Assembly: GCA_014238155.1 (NCBI GenBank)
Contig: JABABQ010000050.1
Coordinates: 124,001 to 188,000, forward strand
Source: Rhizobiaceae bacterium
GTDB taxonomy: Bacteria > Pseudomonadota > Alphaproteobacteria > Rhizobiales > Rhizobiaceae
DNA: 64,000 bases
Direction: 5' to 3'
Both the position numbers and the translations under genes were made by a program. Below, in pieces: positions 26,704 to 36,407 of the stretch (position 1 is the stretch's first letter; each line of letters begins with the position of its first letter). The notes beneath the pieces are model-generated. The model searched no databases. It saw nothing but the letters and a program-made list of their open reading frames with translations, and had not been told where the DNA came from.

Positions 26704-27963
26704 GTGTCAAAAAACTCCATGCTCTCCGCCCGGTCAATTGCTCTGGAAGTCTCCGCCAAGCGTTTGTCAGCCAAACAGGCATTGCAGACTGGCCAGGCAG
26801 CAATCGACGCTGCAGAACCCAGACTTCGGGTATTTGCCCATCTGCCCAAGACTTTGACTGCTGGCAAAGGGCCTTTGTCGGGTGTTGCTGTGGGCATCAA
26901 GGATGTGTTCGACACCTATGACATGCCGACAAGCTATGGGTCCAAAGCCTATCCCGATCATAGGCCTGCTTCAGACGCAGCTCTCGTTTCAATGCTGCGT
27001 CGCGCAGGTGCAACGATTGCCGGGAAAACCGTCACAACAGAATTTGCGTGGTTCACCCCTGGCGCGACACGCAATCCGCACAATCCAGCATTCACTCCAG
27101 GGGGGTCGTCTTCCGGCTCGGCGGCGGGGGTTGCGGCAGGCTTTTTTCCAGCCGCCATCGGGACCCAGACGGGTGGGTCGATTATTCGCCCGGCAGCGTT
27201 TTGCGGGGTCAGCGGCTACAAACCAAGTTTTCGTCTGTTCCCGACCGTCGGGATGAAGCATTTCTCCTGGTCGCTGGACACAATCGGGTTTTTCGCCGCC
27301 AGTGCTTCAGATGTGGCTCATGTTGCGCAAGCCTGTTCGGGCCGTGATCTGGCAGTCAACGAATCCAGTCGCAAGGCACCGAAGATTGGCGTTTACCGCA
27401 GTTCGATTGATGACCTGATTTCCCCCGATTTGGCTGCGGCGTTAAAACATGTTGCGGGCCTTGCAAAGTCGGCTGGTGCAAATGTATCGACGATACGGGG
27501 CCCAAAGGCGATTGAATCAGCGCGCGCCGCCCATGCCCCCATCCAGGGCTACGAGGCACCGCTGTCGCTTGGCGACGAGCTATCCCGCAATCCTCAAAAG
27601 CTCAGCAAGAAACTGCGCGACTATTTGAAAGATTGTCAGGCGATAAATCCGGACGAATATGACAATGCCAGACGCACCGCAAATCGTGCCCGTAAAGCCT
27701 GTCATGGCCTGTTCGACAAATGTGATGTTCTGCTTTTGCCTTCTGCCCCCGGTACCGCACCCAGAACGTTGAAGTCCACCGGCAATTCCATATTCAATCA
27801 ACTATGGACACTGATGGGTCTGCCCTGCGTCAATGTTTGCGTAGGGCGTGATGCCAATAATCTACCAATCGGCCTTCAGGTAATTGCTCCCTTTGGCAAG
27901 GACAAACAGGCCCTGCAGGCTGCACATTGGCTGGAGAAGGTATTGGCAAACGCACAGAAATGA
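26704..27963 (+). CDS. amidase (amidase-signature family)
   Basis: A 419-residue Ser-cisSer-Lys hydrolase of amides. The catalytic Lys is in VAVGIKDVFDT (about 66), the glycine/serine stretch is TPGGSSSGSAAG (about 135-146), and the nucleophile Ser is in GTQTGGSIIRPAAF (about 161). The start is GTG 26704, with AGGA nine bases upstream. It is shorter than GatA and lacks GatB/C neighbours, so it is a catabolic amidase rather than part of tRNA amidation. It is a single gene. Substrate unknown. Confidence 0.9.
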   Translation: MSKNSMLSARSIALEVSAKRLSAKQALQTGQAAIDAAEPRLRVFAHLPKTLTAGKGPLSGVAVGIKDVFDTYDMPTSYGSKAYPDHRPASDAALVSMLRRAGATIAGKTVTTEFAWFTPGATRNPHNPAFTPGGSSSGSAAGVAAGFFPAAIGTQTGGSIIRPAAFCGVSGYKPSFRLFPTVGMKHFSWSLDTIGFFAASASDVAHVAQACSGRDLAVNESSRKAPKIGVYRSSIDDLISPDLAAALKHVAGLAKSAGANVSTIRGPKAIESARAAHAPIQGYEAPLSLGDELSRNPQKLSKKLRDYLKDCQAINPDEYDNARRTANRARKACHGLFDKCDVLLLPSAPGTAPRTLKSTGNSIFNQLWTLMGLPCVNVCVGRDANNLPIGLQVIAPFGKDKQALQAAHWLEKVLANAQK

Positions 27964-27992
27964 TCGGCCTGGATCTCCAAACCAGTAAAAAG

Positions 27993-29042
27993 TCAGGACC
28001 CATCACCGTCCTGAAAGCCTTCGTCATCGGAATGGGCAGCCATCCACAGGGCAACCGTCAGCGCTGTGTCGTCGCTGCTGGGTGGTTTCAGCATGCGCGT
28101 GTCCACAAGTTTGAGCCCGGCAAGCGCAAGCCAGCGCTGAATTTGCTGAGTTGCCATACCAAGACGCCGGTGGGCGTGCTGTTCGCGCAGGAACTCAAAG
28201 TCATGCGGAGCGAAGTCGACGATCAGCAGGTGCCCGCTGCGTGAAAGACGTTGTTTTGCATGGCGCAGGGCCAGCGATGGGTCTTCCAGAAAATGCAGCA
28301 CCTGATGCAGCGTCACCAGATCATAGCGCTCACCTTCGGCCAGTTTGTAGACATCCAGATGCCGCACCTGAAGATGCTGAATCGCATCTCCCGCCAAGGT
28401 CGACCTTGCCACAGAAAGCATGTCGCGACTGGTATCAATGCCCAGTCCACGATCAACATGAGGCGCAAATAGCTGCAAAATCCGGCCGGTGCCGGTCCCT
28501 AAATCCAGCAGACTTTTAGGGTGTTGCGCCAACCCCATCTCCAGCATTGCCGCTTCGACCTGATCTTCGGTCACATGCAACGAGCGGATCTTGCCCCAGT
28601 CTTCGGCGTTGGCCGCAAAATAGTCGGCCGCCCGTTGCGCACGCACAGCGCGAATTCCCGCCAATTTCTCTTCATCCTCAACGACAACCGCATCGTCGAT
28701 GGAAATCGGATGGAGCACTCCGTCCAGAAAACGCCGGGCCGGCCCGTGATCAACAGTGCGGAAATAGGCCCAGGCCCCTTCCTGGAATCGCTCTGCAAGA
28801 CCTGCCTCGACCAACAGTTTGAGGTGTCGTGAAATTCTCGGCTGGCTTTGATCCAGTATGGCGATCAGGTCACTGACGGTGAGGTCGAGCTTTTCCAGCA
28901 ATGCCAGCAAGCGCAGACGGGTCGGTTCTCCTGCTGCCCGCATCCAGGCGACCGTGTCATCAAGTGAATTATTTTTCGTATCGGACAATTCCGCGACCTG
29001 GTATTTGCGTTTCCTGTATCTTCCCACCGTGTTACACGACAA
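27993..29042 (-). CDS. ArsR-type regulator fused to SAM methyltransferase
   Basis: A 349-residue fusion. The N-terminal ArsR/SmtB winged helix (about 28-110) has GEPTRLRLLALLEKLDLTVS and SQPRISRHLKLLVEAGLAER. The C-terminal methyltransferase (about 130-330) has motif I LLDLGTGTGRILQLFAP and LVTLHQVLHFLEDP. In many alphaproteobacteria this fusion lies beside metF and may link one-carbon metabolism with regulation, but no metF is here. ATG 29042 gives the full frame; later starts before residue 34 are possible. It is divergent from the DUF2293 gene, 33 bases apart. Confidence 0.88.
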   Translation of the reverse strand: MSCNTVGRYRKRKYQVAELSDTKNNSLDDTVAWMRAAGEPTRLRLLALLEKLDLTVSDLIAILDQSQPRISRHLKLLVEAGLAERFQEGAWAYFRTVDHGPARRFLDGVLHPISIDDAVVVEDEEKLAGIRAVRAQRAADYFAANAEDWGKIRSLHVTEDQVEAAMLEMGLAQHPKSLLDLGTGTGRILQLFAPHVDRGLGIDTSRDMLSVARSTLAGDAIQHLQVRHLDVYKLAEGERYDLVTLHQVLHFLEDPSLALRHAKQRLSRSGHLLIVDFAPHDFEFLREQHAHRRLGMATQQIQRWLALAGLKLVDTRMLKPPSSDDTALTVALWMAAHSDDEGFQDGDGS

Positions 29043-29075
29043 GGCGAAAACGGCAACCAGCTATTGGAGTGAGCA

Positions 29076-29402
29076 GTGAAGGCCAACACGCCAAGGCAAC
29101 GTGCCATCCACAAAGCATTGCGCGAACTAATCCCATTGGCATCCTATGCCGACTTTGCTCCAATCGCTGAAGCTGCCCGATCCAAACACATGCGTGACCT
29201 GACTCCGGTGAACGGCGCATTCCTGGCCACAATTGCCCACATACGTCACCAGCACACCGATTATGACGCCTTGAGAGACGAGGGATATGATCACGATTCG
29301 GCCCGCTATTTTGTCGCCGATGCTATGGAAACAAAACTGCGGGAATGGGGAAGTAGTCGCGGTCTGGATGGCGAATTTTCCGAACTCGACACCGAACATT
29401 AA
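29076..29402 (+). CDS. DUF2293 domain protein
   Basis: A 108-residue protein of the DUF2293 family, rich in charged helices. IHKALRELIPLASYADFAPI, SKHMRDLTPVNGAFLATIAH and the histidine/arginine-rich IRHQHTDYDALRDEGYDHD are the conserved parts. Function is unknown; DNA or RNA binding has been guessed for such proteins. The start is GTG 29076 with GGAG six bases before it. It is divergent from the ArsR-methyltransferase gene and convergent with the MOSC gene. Confidence 0.8.
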   Translation: MKANTPRQRAIHKALRELIPLASYADFAPIAEAARSKHMRDLTPVNGAFLATIAHIRHQHTDYDALRDEGYDHDSARYFVADAMETKLREWGSSRGLDGEFSELDTEH

Positions 29403-29408
29403 ACTGGC

Positions 29409-30020
29409 TCAGGCCTGATATATCCATTGCTTTGGAATGCGCGCCTCAAATTCCTCGCCGTGCGAAATAGTGCCTTCCTTCTCGACCCAGCCCACCAGCC
29501 CCCTCATGTCTCGGGACTGTTTGGAAAACTCCGTTTCAATATCGTCGCGTCCCTCGAACTGGGCGGCTATTGAGCGACCGGCAGTCCGACAAGGCAAATT
29601 GTCTCCATCTATGCGGATCGACACACCACCTTCAAAAAACAATACCGTACGGGGTGGCAGGCGGGTGAGATTGTCGATGCCTCGCAGCAGCAGATTTCCA
29701 CCAATCCATTCCGGCCTCAATTCAGGAATTTCCAGGCGCCGGGCAATCAAGCGCATTTCGTCGGGTGCCAAAATGGATATCTGCCGTTCGTTGCGCATTT
29801 CAGTGCCACGCTGATACCAAGGCTCCCGTGCGCCGGAGAAGCGCGATATTCCAGCATGAAAATCCCCGGGAATACCTTCAAATGTCAGCGGCAGGCTTTC
29901 AACTGCTGCAGTCACAAAGCTGTCACCTTCAGCCTTGAACAGGCCTGCCACCTCGCCGCTCTTTTTTTGAGCAGCATGAACATGAATTTCTTCGCGGTGA
30001 CTGGAAAATATTTCGGCCAT
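29409..30020 (-). CDS. MOSC-domain protein
   Basis: A 203-residue protein covering one MOSC domain (about 10-175). The family pattern is visible: LPLTFEGIPGDFHAGISRF, then MRNERQISILAPDEMRLIA, WIGGNLLLRGIDNLTRLPP and a conserved cysteine in NLPCRTAGRS. MOSC domains bind the molybdenum cofactor or transfer sulfur. The start ATG 30020 gives the normal domain length; codons up to 30107 would add a non-homologous leader. It is divergent from the sugar dehydrogenase across 220 bases, which hold promoters only. It lacks a beta-barrel partner domain. Confidence 0.82.
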   Translation of the reverse strand: MAEIFSSHREEIHVHAAQKKSGEVAGLFKAEGDSFVTAAVESLPLTFEGIPGDFHAGISRFSGAREPWYQRGTEMRNERQISILAPDEMRLIARRLEIPELRPEWIGGNLLLRGIDNLTRLPPRTVLFFEGGVSIRIDGDNLPCRTAGRSIAAQFEGRDDIETEFSKQSRDMRGLVGWVEKEGTISHGEEFEARIPKQWIYQA

Positions 30021-30240
30021 GGTACGGGCTTCAATTTTTGGGTCGCATTGGTGCAAACAATAAATCACCCCGCCAAAATTTACTACAAAGAACTTCCCTG
30101 CACACAATTGGGTTGGCGATTTTCAAGGAGTTATGCTGCAATTTGTTGCGACTTATCTCAGACCACGATTTCAACAAATTTTCGCACCATAAATTCGATA
30201 GCAACCCCCGGTCTCGCAGCACAAGAGCTGAGGTAACCTA

Positions 30241-31413
30241 ATGAAATACAGAGCAAAAACACTGTTCGCGACCTACTTTTTGAGTTTTGTAGCTTTCGCC
30301 GCCAACGCCATCGCCGCCATCGCCACCATCGCCGCCGAAACTTTTTCCATCAAAGGCACCAGCGGTATAGTGTTGAAAGCTGAAGCTCTTGCTGAATTCA
30401 ACAGTCCATGGGCAATGACGTTTCTACCTTCCGGCAATCTGTTGGTGACCACCAAACCCGGCAAATTATGGTTGGTATCCCCTAACGGAAACAAACATTT
30501 TGTGAGCGGTCTTCCGGATATTTCGGTGGGCGGCCAGGGTGGTCTGGGGGATGTGGTTCTGCACCCGGATTTTGCCACCAACAAGCTGGTCTACCTTTCG
30601 ATGGTCCAGGCACATTCGGAAAACGGGGCCCGTGGCGCCGTCGTTGTTCGCGCCAGGTTGAATTTAAATCCATCACCAGAATTAAGCGATTTTGAAACCA
30701 TCTGGACGCAATTGCCAAAACGCATGCGTGGTGGACATTTCTCTCACCGCATCGCCTTTGGGCCAAAAGGATCGCAGCAGGAAGGCAAATTGTTCATCAC
30801 CTCCGGGGATCGACAGGAGCAAAGTCTCGCTCAGCGTTGGGACATGGCGCTGGGTAAAATCATCCGTCTGAATGACGACGGAACGCAGCCACCGGACAAT
30901 CCATTCCAGCAAAATGGAGAACTTGCCAAGTCATATTGGACAATTGGTCATCGCAATCTTCTCGGTATCGCATTTGATTCTGAAAACCGCCTTTGGTCCC
31001 ATGAAATGGGGCCTCGTCATGGTGACGAACTCAACCTGATTGAGCCCGGCCAGAATTATGGCTGGCCTGTTGTTTCCAATGGTGACCAATATAGCGGCGT
31101 TGAAATCCCCGACCATGATACCAGAACGGATTTTGCTTCCCCAAAAGCCTATTGGGTACCAAGCATCGCCCCCTCCGGCCTGGTTATCTATTCGGGTGAA
31201 GGATTTCCTCAATGGACGGGTGATGTCTTTATCGGCGGGCTCGTCAGCCGCGCGCTGATACGTGTGGAGCTGAACGGAACCGAAGCTGCTGAAGTAGAAC
31301 GTTTCGAATGGGGCAAACGCATCCGCGAAGTCGAACAGGGGCCGAACGGTCTTCTGTGGGTTCTGGAAGATCGCGACGGTGGGCGCCTGATAAAGCTCAG
31401 CCCAGCCGGTTGA
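30241..31413 (+). CDS. PQQ-dependent sugar dehydrogenase (aldose type)
   Basis: A 390-residue exported beta-propeller oxidoreductase. A signal peptide with an alanine-rich core (about 1-32) precedes blades with [53 protein letters not shown] and [11 protein letters not shown], followed by [20 protein letters not shown], all typical of YliI/soluble glucose dehydrogenase proteins that bind PQQ and calcium. It oxidises aldoses in the periplasm. GAGGT precedes ATG 30241. The membrane protein and acyltransferase follow about 80 bases later and may or may not be co-transcribed. Confidence 0.92.
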   Translation: MKYRAKTLFATYFLSFVAFAANAIAAIATIAAETFSIKGTSGIVLKAEALAEFNSPWAMTFLPSGNLLVTTKPGKLWLVSPNGNKHFVSGLPDISVGGQGGLGDVVLHPDFATNKLVYLSMVQAHSENGARGAVVVRARLNLNPSPELSDFETIWTQLPKRMRGGHFSHRIAFGPKGSQQEGKLFITSGDRQEQSLAQRWDMALGKIIRLNDDGTQPPDNPFQQNGELAKSYWTIGHRNLLGIAFDSENRLWSHEMGPRHGDELNLIEPGQNYGWPVVSNGDQYSGVEIPDHDTRTDFASPKAYWVPSIAPSGLVIYSGEGFPQWTGDVFIGGLVSRALIRVELNGTEAAEVERFEWGKRIREVEQGPNGLLWVLEDRDGGRLIKLSPAG

Positions 31414-31495
31414 GACAAACCACCGGGTACACCAATTCTTAAAACTGGCTTTCTATGGTGCCCAATATGGTCAATTGGGCATCAAGGGCAGCATC

Positions 31496-32554
31496 ATGTC
31501 ACAGGCAGTAACTCACCAAGCACATTCCCCGGGTTGGTTAAGAAGTGCCAGTTTTGACGGCACCTTCATCGTTGGCATTGCTGCACTGGCAATCGCATCC
31601 GGACTGGTGGTACTGCAAAACCCCAGCATGTTTCCGCTGATCTTGTTCCTCGATCTTTGGGTATTGGGTTATCACCATGTGATTTCAACTTATACCCGCC
31701 TCGCATTCGATGCCGAAAGTCGCCGGGCCAACCAGTTTTTCCTGTATGGGTTGCCACCTATCGTATTTGCCGCAACGGTCGGACTGGCACTCGGCGTAGG
31801 ATTGTGGACCATTGGTACCATCTATCTTTATTGGCAGTGGTTTCACTACACACGCCAAAGCTGGGGGGTCTCTCAGGCCTATCGCCGCAAATCCGGTGGC
31901 CTGGTCCGCGAAAATGAAACTCTGGCAAAATGGGCATTTTACAGTCTCCCGGCCTGGGGCATCGCCTATCGTTCCTATCAGGACCCAGGTGTATTTCTGG
32001 GGCTGGAGTTGCGCGTAATTCCGGTGCCTGAATTCGTGGTCTACGCCGCCGCTGCGGTTGCAATAGCAAGTGTTGGAGCATGGAGCTGGATGCGCTTTAA
32101 AGCGTTTCTCAATGGTGAATTTCCTGTTGCTCACACGCTCTACATGTTGTCGCATTTTGTTGTTTTCGGCACCGGTTACCTGCTGATTGAAGATATCACC
32201 TATGGTTGGCTGGTCATCAATGTCTGGCACAATGCCCAATATGTTCTGTTTGTCTGGCTGTTCAACACCAACAAATTCAAAGACGGTGAAACTGCCAAGG
32301 CCAGATTGTTGTCAAAGCTTAGCCAGCCACAAAACCGTGTTTGGTATTTTGGGTTCTGCATCGCGCTTTCCACCGTCATCTATGCGTCCATCTCGGTCAG
32401 TGTTTCGGCTGCCTTCGCCGAAATCGCAGTACCGTTGGCACTGGTGATCTATTCGGCGATCAACTTCCATCACTACGTCGTCGACAGCTATATCTGGAAA
32501 ATGCGCAAGCCAAACATCCAGAAAACCATGGATATTGAGGAAGCGCCTCATTGA
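31496..32554 (+). CDS. polytopic membrane protein with histidine motifs, unknown
   Basis: A 352-residue membrane protein with about eight or nine hydrophobic helices that I do not recognise. Its histidines sit in polar-aromatic motifs at helix edges: GYHHVISTYTRL (about 58-69), YWQWFHYTRQSWGVSQAY (about 111-128), SHFVVF, NVWHNAQYVLFVW (about 242-254) and NFHHYVVDSYIWKMRKP (near the end). This pattern resembles membrane oxygenases or desaturases and carotenoid-cleaving Brp/Blh proteins, where histidines bind iron; that is analogy only. The start ATG 31496 has AAGGG upstream. Its stop overlaps the TTG start of the acyltransferase, so the two are coupled. Confidence 0.75.
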   Translation: MSQAVTHQAHSPGWLRSASFDGTFIVGIAALAIASGLVVLQNPSMFPLILFLDLWVLGYHHVISTYTRLAFDAESRRANQFFLYGLPPIVFAATVGLALGVGLWTIGTIYLYWQWFHYTRQSWGVSQAYRRKSGGLVRENETLAKWAFYSLPAWGIAYRSYQDPGVFLGLELRVIPVPEFVVYAAAAVAIASVGAWSWMRFKAFLNGEFPVAHTLYMLSHFVVFGTGYLLIEDITYGWLVINVWHNAQYVLFVWLFNTNKFKDGETAKARLLSKLSQPQNRVWYFGFCIALSTVIYASISVSVSAAFAEIAVPLALVIYSAINFHHYVVDSYIWKMRKPNIQKTMDIEEAPH

Positions 32555-33759
32555 CACTCGTTGGCAATCAAAAGGTCACTTCTCACTCCGGCAGCCGCTT
32601 CAGCGAGGAATATCTGACTTTTGAGCGGGCCCGTGATAGCATTGACGCATTGGATGGCCTTCGAACATTGGCCATCGTGCTGGTGCTCTTTCGGCACGCG
32701 ATCAAGGCTGCAGAATCGAAGATTGGTACAACTTTTGAGATCCCCCTGCCCTGGGGCAGCTGGAATGCATCTGTTCCCATGACAAATGGCTGGATGGGTG
32801 TTGATCTGTTTTTCGTGTTGTCCGGGTTTTTGATCGGCGGTCATCTGATCCGGCGCCGGGAATCGTTTTCATGGAAATCGCTCGGCAAGTATTTTGGGGC
32901 GCGCGCACTGCGCATTGTACCAACTTACTACTGCGTGTTGCTGCTTGTCGCCTTTGGTTTCTTTCCCTATTTCAGGCCGTTGGTCCAGGACACGATGCCC
33001 GCCCTGGCATGGCACATGTTTTTTCTACAAGACTATTTGCCGTCAAACTTCGTCGTTGCATTCTGGTCGCTGGGGGTGGAGGAGAAATTCTACATTTTCG
33101 CGCCACTGCTTGTGCTGGGTGCTGCTCGGTTAAGCAATATTAGGGCCCGACTGCTGCTTCTGGCCGGTCTCGCTCTGACACCAATGATATTGCGCGCCGT
33201 GACGCTGGAATTCATCGATTTCGATTTCACCAGCTATCGCGCCTATTTCGAGACCTTCAGAAGTCCGTTCCACCTTACATTTGAGGGGCTGATGATTGGG
33301 GTGATTTGTGCAGAAATTTATTCTCATCCAGTTTTGAAATCCAAGATAGTTCAGCTGGCAAAACCAATGTTGGTCGTCGGCTGCGCCATAATTTTCAGCC
33401 ATCTGGTGTCAGTCGATCTGATGGCCCATATCGGCCGCTACGACATTTTAGTGCAACCGTTTGCTCTGTCGGTTGGATTTGGGCTGATGGTTCTGGCGGC
33501 GGCTTTGATGAACCCGACCAGCGGTTGGGCAGCCTCCAGGTTTGGTCTTATTGGAGCCAGGCTCAGCTACAGCCTCTATCTCGTGCACATGCCCCTGATC
33601 CCGATCGCAATGATGCTGGCCCTGTTGACCAGATCCGATGGGTTGGTTTGGTTCGGCATGTTTTTTACAATTTTTGTCTCGCTTTCCATGGCGGCATCTC
33701 TGATCCTGCATTTCGCGATTGAAAAGCCGTTTCTTTTATTGAAAAGTCGTTTTCTCTAA
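32551..33759 (+). CDS. acyltransferase family 3 membrane protein
   Basis: A 402-residue integral-membrane acyltransferase of the OafA/NodX type, with about ten helices. DALDGLRTLAIVLVLFRHA (about 29-47) carries the catalytic-region histidine, and MGVDLFFVLSGFLIGGHLI (about 76-94) and FWSLGVEEKFYIFAPLLVL are family hallmarks. These enzymes acylate sugars, lipids or antibiotics in the membrane. The start is TTG 32551, overlapping the upstream stop, with GAGGAAG eight bases before. Pairing with the histidine-rich membrane protein suggests one pathway modifying a lipid or glycan. Confidence 0.9.
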   Translation: MTLVGNQKVTSHSGSRFSEEYLTFERARDSIDALDGLRTLAIVLVLFRHAIKAAESKIGTTFEIPLPWGSWNASVPMTNGWMGVDLFFVLSGFLIGGHLIRRRESFSWKSLGKYFGARALRIVPTYYCVLLLVAFGFFPYFRPLVQDTMPALAWHMFFLQDYLPSNFVVAFWSLGVEEKFYIFAPLLVLGAARLSNIRARLLLLAGLALTPMILRAVTLEFIDFDFTSYRAYFETFRSPFHLTFEGLMIGVICAEIYSHPVLKSKIVQLAKPMLVVGCAIIFSHLVSVDLMAHIGRYDILVQPFALSVGFGLMVLAAALMNPTSGWAASRFGLIGARLSYSLYLVHMPLIPIAMMLALLTRSDGLVWFGMFFTIFVSLSMAASLILHFAIEKPFLLLKSRFL

Positions 33760-33926
33760 GACGTGGCAACGGCCGGCAAACGACGGCGCAGTGGTTCCAT
33801 ATCGTCATTTTCTATTTCGGCAGTCCACGGGATTAAGCAACCTCTGAACTGCGCACAACAAAGCTCGTCACCTCATCAGCAGCACTGAAGTTACAAACTA
33901 ACCGATCTTGGCCTTTTATCGGCCGG

Positions 33927-35579
33927 TCAACGACCCAGTGGTTTGAAGTGAATACGCTTCGGTGTCAGCGCGTTATCGCCCAATCGCGCAATTTTGTCTT
34001 TTTCATAATCTTCAAAATTACCTTCAAACCACTCCACATGGCTATCGCCTTCAAATGCCAGCATGTGGGTGGCCAAACGGTCGAGGAACATACGGTCATG
34101 CGAGATGATAACGGCGCAGCCACCGAACTCTTCCAACGCATCTTCCAGCGCTGACAGGGTTTCAGTATCGAGGTCGTTGGTCGGTTCGTCGAGCAGCAGA
34201 ACGTTTGCACCGGACTTCAGCATTTTGGCCAGGTGCACGCGGTTGCGCTGACCACCTGACAGGGTTCCAACCTTTTGCTGCTGGTCGCCCTTGCGGAAAT
34301 TGAACGACCCCACATAGGCGCGTGAATTGACTTCATGCTTGCCCAGTTTGATGACTTCGGCACCACCGGAAATTTCTTCCCAAACCGTGGCGTCTGCATT
34401 GAGACTGTCACGGCTTTGGTCGACATAGCCAAGCTTGACGGTTTCGCCAATTCGCAGGCTGCCGCCATCGGGTGTTTCCTGGCCAGTGATCATCCTGAAC
34501 AAGGTCGACTTACCCGCACCGTTCGGGCCGATGATACCAACAATGCCCCCAGCAGGCAGTTTGAAGTTGAGATTTTCAATCAACTGACGATCACCGAAAC
34601 CTTTGTTGATGCCTTCAGCTTCAATAACCACCTGACCGAGCCGTTCGGCAACGGGGATAACAATCTGTGTGTCGGAGGGTTTGCGCTGATCAGCGGCTTC
34701 GACCAACTCGTTATATTTGTTGATACGGGCTTTTGACTTGGCCTGACGGGCTCTTGGGCTGGTGCCCATCCATTCCCGTTCACGGTCGAGCTGGCGCATC
34801 CGCGAATCCTGTTCGCGGCCTTCCTGAATCATGCGTTTTTTCTTTTTCTCCAGATAGGCAGTATAGTTACCTTCGTAAGGAATGCCCCGACCACGGTCGA
34901 GCTCCAGAATCCAGCCCGTAACATTATCGAGAAAGTAGCGGTCATGGGTGACGATCATAACTGCGCCCTTAAAGTCACGCAGGTGTTTCTCGAGCCAGGC
35001 GACCGTTTCAGCATCCAGATGGTTGGTCGGTTCGTCGAGCAAAAGAAGGTCGGGTTCCGACAGCAACAAGCGGCATAGGGCGACCCGGCGACGTTCCCCG
35101 CCAGATAATGGCTCAACGTCAGCGTCGGCTGGCGGACAACGCAGTGCATTCATCGCCATATCAACTTTAGCATCCAGATCCCAAAGCCCTTCAGCGTCGA
35201 TCTGATCTTGCAATTGGGCGCCTTCTTCTGCCGTTTCGTCGGAATAGTTCATCATCAACTCGTTGTAACGGTCGAGGATGGCGGTCTTTTCAGCAAGTCC
35301 CGACATGACGTTTTCACGCACCGTCTTGTCTTCTTCCAGCTGTGGCTCCTGTTCCAGATAGCCGACCTTGGCACCTTCTGCGACCCAGGCTTCGCCCTGC
35401 CATTCCTTGTCGATACCAGCCATGATTTTGAGCAGCGACGATTTACCGGCACCATTGGGTCCCAGAACACCGATCTTGGCATCGGGGTAAAATTGCAGAT
35501 GGACATTGTCCAACACTTTCTTGCCGCCGGTATAGGTCTTGGTCAGACCTTGCATGTGGTAAATGAATTGACGAGCCAT
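33927..35579 (-). CDS. ettA: energy-dependent translational throttle protein EttA
   Basis: A 550-residue ABC-F ATPase that binds the ribosomal E site and gates the step to elongation. Two ATPase domains each have Walker A ([16 protein letters not shown] near 39; [16 protein letters not shown] near 355), signature ([37 protein letters not shown]) and Walker B ([22 protein letters not shown]). The interdomain linker and EttA arm are present. Start ATG 35579 has GGAG upstream, matching [12 protein letters not shown] of other EttA proteins. It is divergent from the SDR gene. Confidence 0.95.
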   Translation of the reverse strand: MARQFIYHMQGLTKTYTGGKKVLDNVHLQFYPDAKIGVLGPNGAGKSSLLKIMAGIDKEWQGEAWVAEGAKVGYLEQEPQLEEDKTVRENVMSGLAEKTAILDRYNELMMNYSDETAEEGAQLQDQIDAEGLWDLDAKVDMAMNALRCPPADADVEPLSGGERRRVALCRLLLSEPDLLLLDEPTNHLDAETVAWLEKHLRDFKGAVMIVTHDRYFLDNVTGWILELDRGRGIPYEGNYTAYLEKKKKRMIQEGREQDSRMRQLDREREWMGTSPRARQAKSKARINKYNELVEAADQRKPSDTQIVIPVAERLGQVVIEAEGINKGFGDRQLIENLNFKLPAGGIVGIIGPNGAGKSTLFRMITGQETPDGGSLRIGETVKLGYVDQSRDSLNADATVWEEISGGAEVIKLGKHEVNSRAYVGSFNFRKGDQQQKVGTLSGGQRNRVHLAKMLKSGANVLLLDEPTNDLDTETLSALEDALEEFGGCAVIISHDRMFLDRLATHMLAFEGDSHVEWFEGNFEDYEKDKIARLGDNALTPKRIHFKPLGR

Positions 35580-35700
35580 TGGGACTGTCTCCGCGAAACG
35601 AGCGTCGGACAAAAAGTCTGCGCAACTGAATGAAAATTGTTGCAAGCCATGTAGCGGCTAGCCACTGTGAAAACAAGTGAAGCAAACAAGGAATATCGGT

Positions 35701-36396
35701 ATGGGAACAGCGGTTATTATCGGCGCGGGTGAAGGATTGTCGGCCTCACTGGCCCGCAAACTGGCCACACGGGGCCATAAACTGATCCTGGCGGCACGCA
35801 ATCCCGACAAACTGGCTAATCTGGCCTCTGAAACGGGGGCGATTACCATTGCCTGTAATTCAAGCCAACCTGACGACATGCTTGCTGTCTTCCAACAGGT
35901 GGACCAGTTGGAACAACCGCTGGATGTCGCCATATATAATCCATCGGCGCGGGTTCGAGGATCAATTACGGAACTGGATCCCGAAGCCGTCAAAAATGCT
36001 CTTTTGGTCACCGCCTATGGCGCCTTTCTCATGGCGCAGCAGGCCGCATCTCGCATGGTTCCAAACAATTCCGGTGCGATCCTGTTCACCGGCGCCTCAG
36101 CTGGCGTTAAGGGTTATCCAAATTCGTCAACATTTGCGATGGGAAAATTTGCGTTGCGTGGGCTGGCTCAAAGCATGGCCCGCGAATTACACCCCCAGGG
36201 CATTCACATTGGCCATTTCGTCATCGATGGCGGCATCCGCAGCGCCAGTCGTCCGGGACGCAGCAACCCCGCCGACAATCCCGATTCCATGCTGGACCCG
36301 GATGCAATCGCCGACAGCTATTTGCATTTTCTCGATCAGCCCCGATCAAGCTGGGCATGGGAAATCGAATTGCGGCCGTGGGTTGAAAAATTCTAG
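35701..36396 (+). CDS. SDR-family oxidoreductase, atypical active site
   Basis: A 231-residue short-chain dehydrogenase. The NAD(P)-binding loop is GTAVIIGAGEGLSASLARKL (TGxxxGxG-like, at the N-terminus) and IYNPSARVRG stands where NNAG is usual. The catalytic Ser is in LFTGASAGVKG, but the expected Tyr-x-x-x-Lys reads Phe-Ala-Met-Gly-Lys (FAMGKFALRG). The start ATG 35701 has AAGGAA upstream. The lipase-like gene follows after 11 bases, so the two form an operon. The lack of the tyrosine raises doubt about a normal reductase reaction. Confidence 0.85.
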   Translation: MGTAVIIGAGEGLSASLARKLATRGHKLILAARNPDKLANLASETGAITIACNSSQPDDMLAVFQQVDQLEQPLDVAIYNPSARVRGSITELDPEAVKNALLVTAYGAFLMAQQAASRMVPNNSGAILFTGASAGVKGYPNSSTFAMGKFALRGLAQSMARELHPQGIHIGHFVIDGGIRSASRPGRSNPADNPDSMLDPDAIADSYLHFLDQPRSSWAWEIELRPWVEKF

Positions 36397-36407
36397 GAGA
36401 CGTAGGT

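Noticed and set aside
26704-27963. GatA subunit of tRNA amidotransferase
   Set aside because: Too short, sequence is not GatA-like outside the signature, and GatB and GatC are absent; the same applies to the amidase at 44556.
33902-33922. Terminator after EttA
   Set aside because: CCGAT/ATCGG arms are short, the loop is long and no T-run follows.
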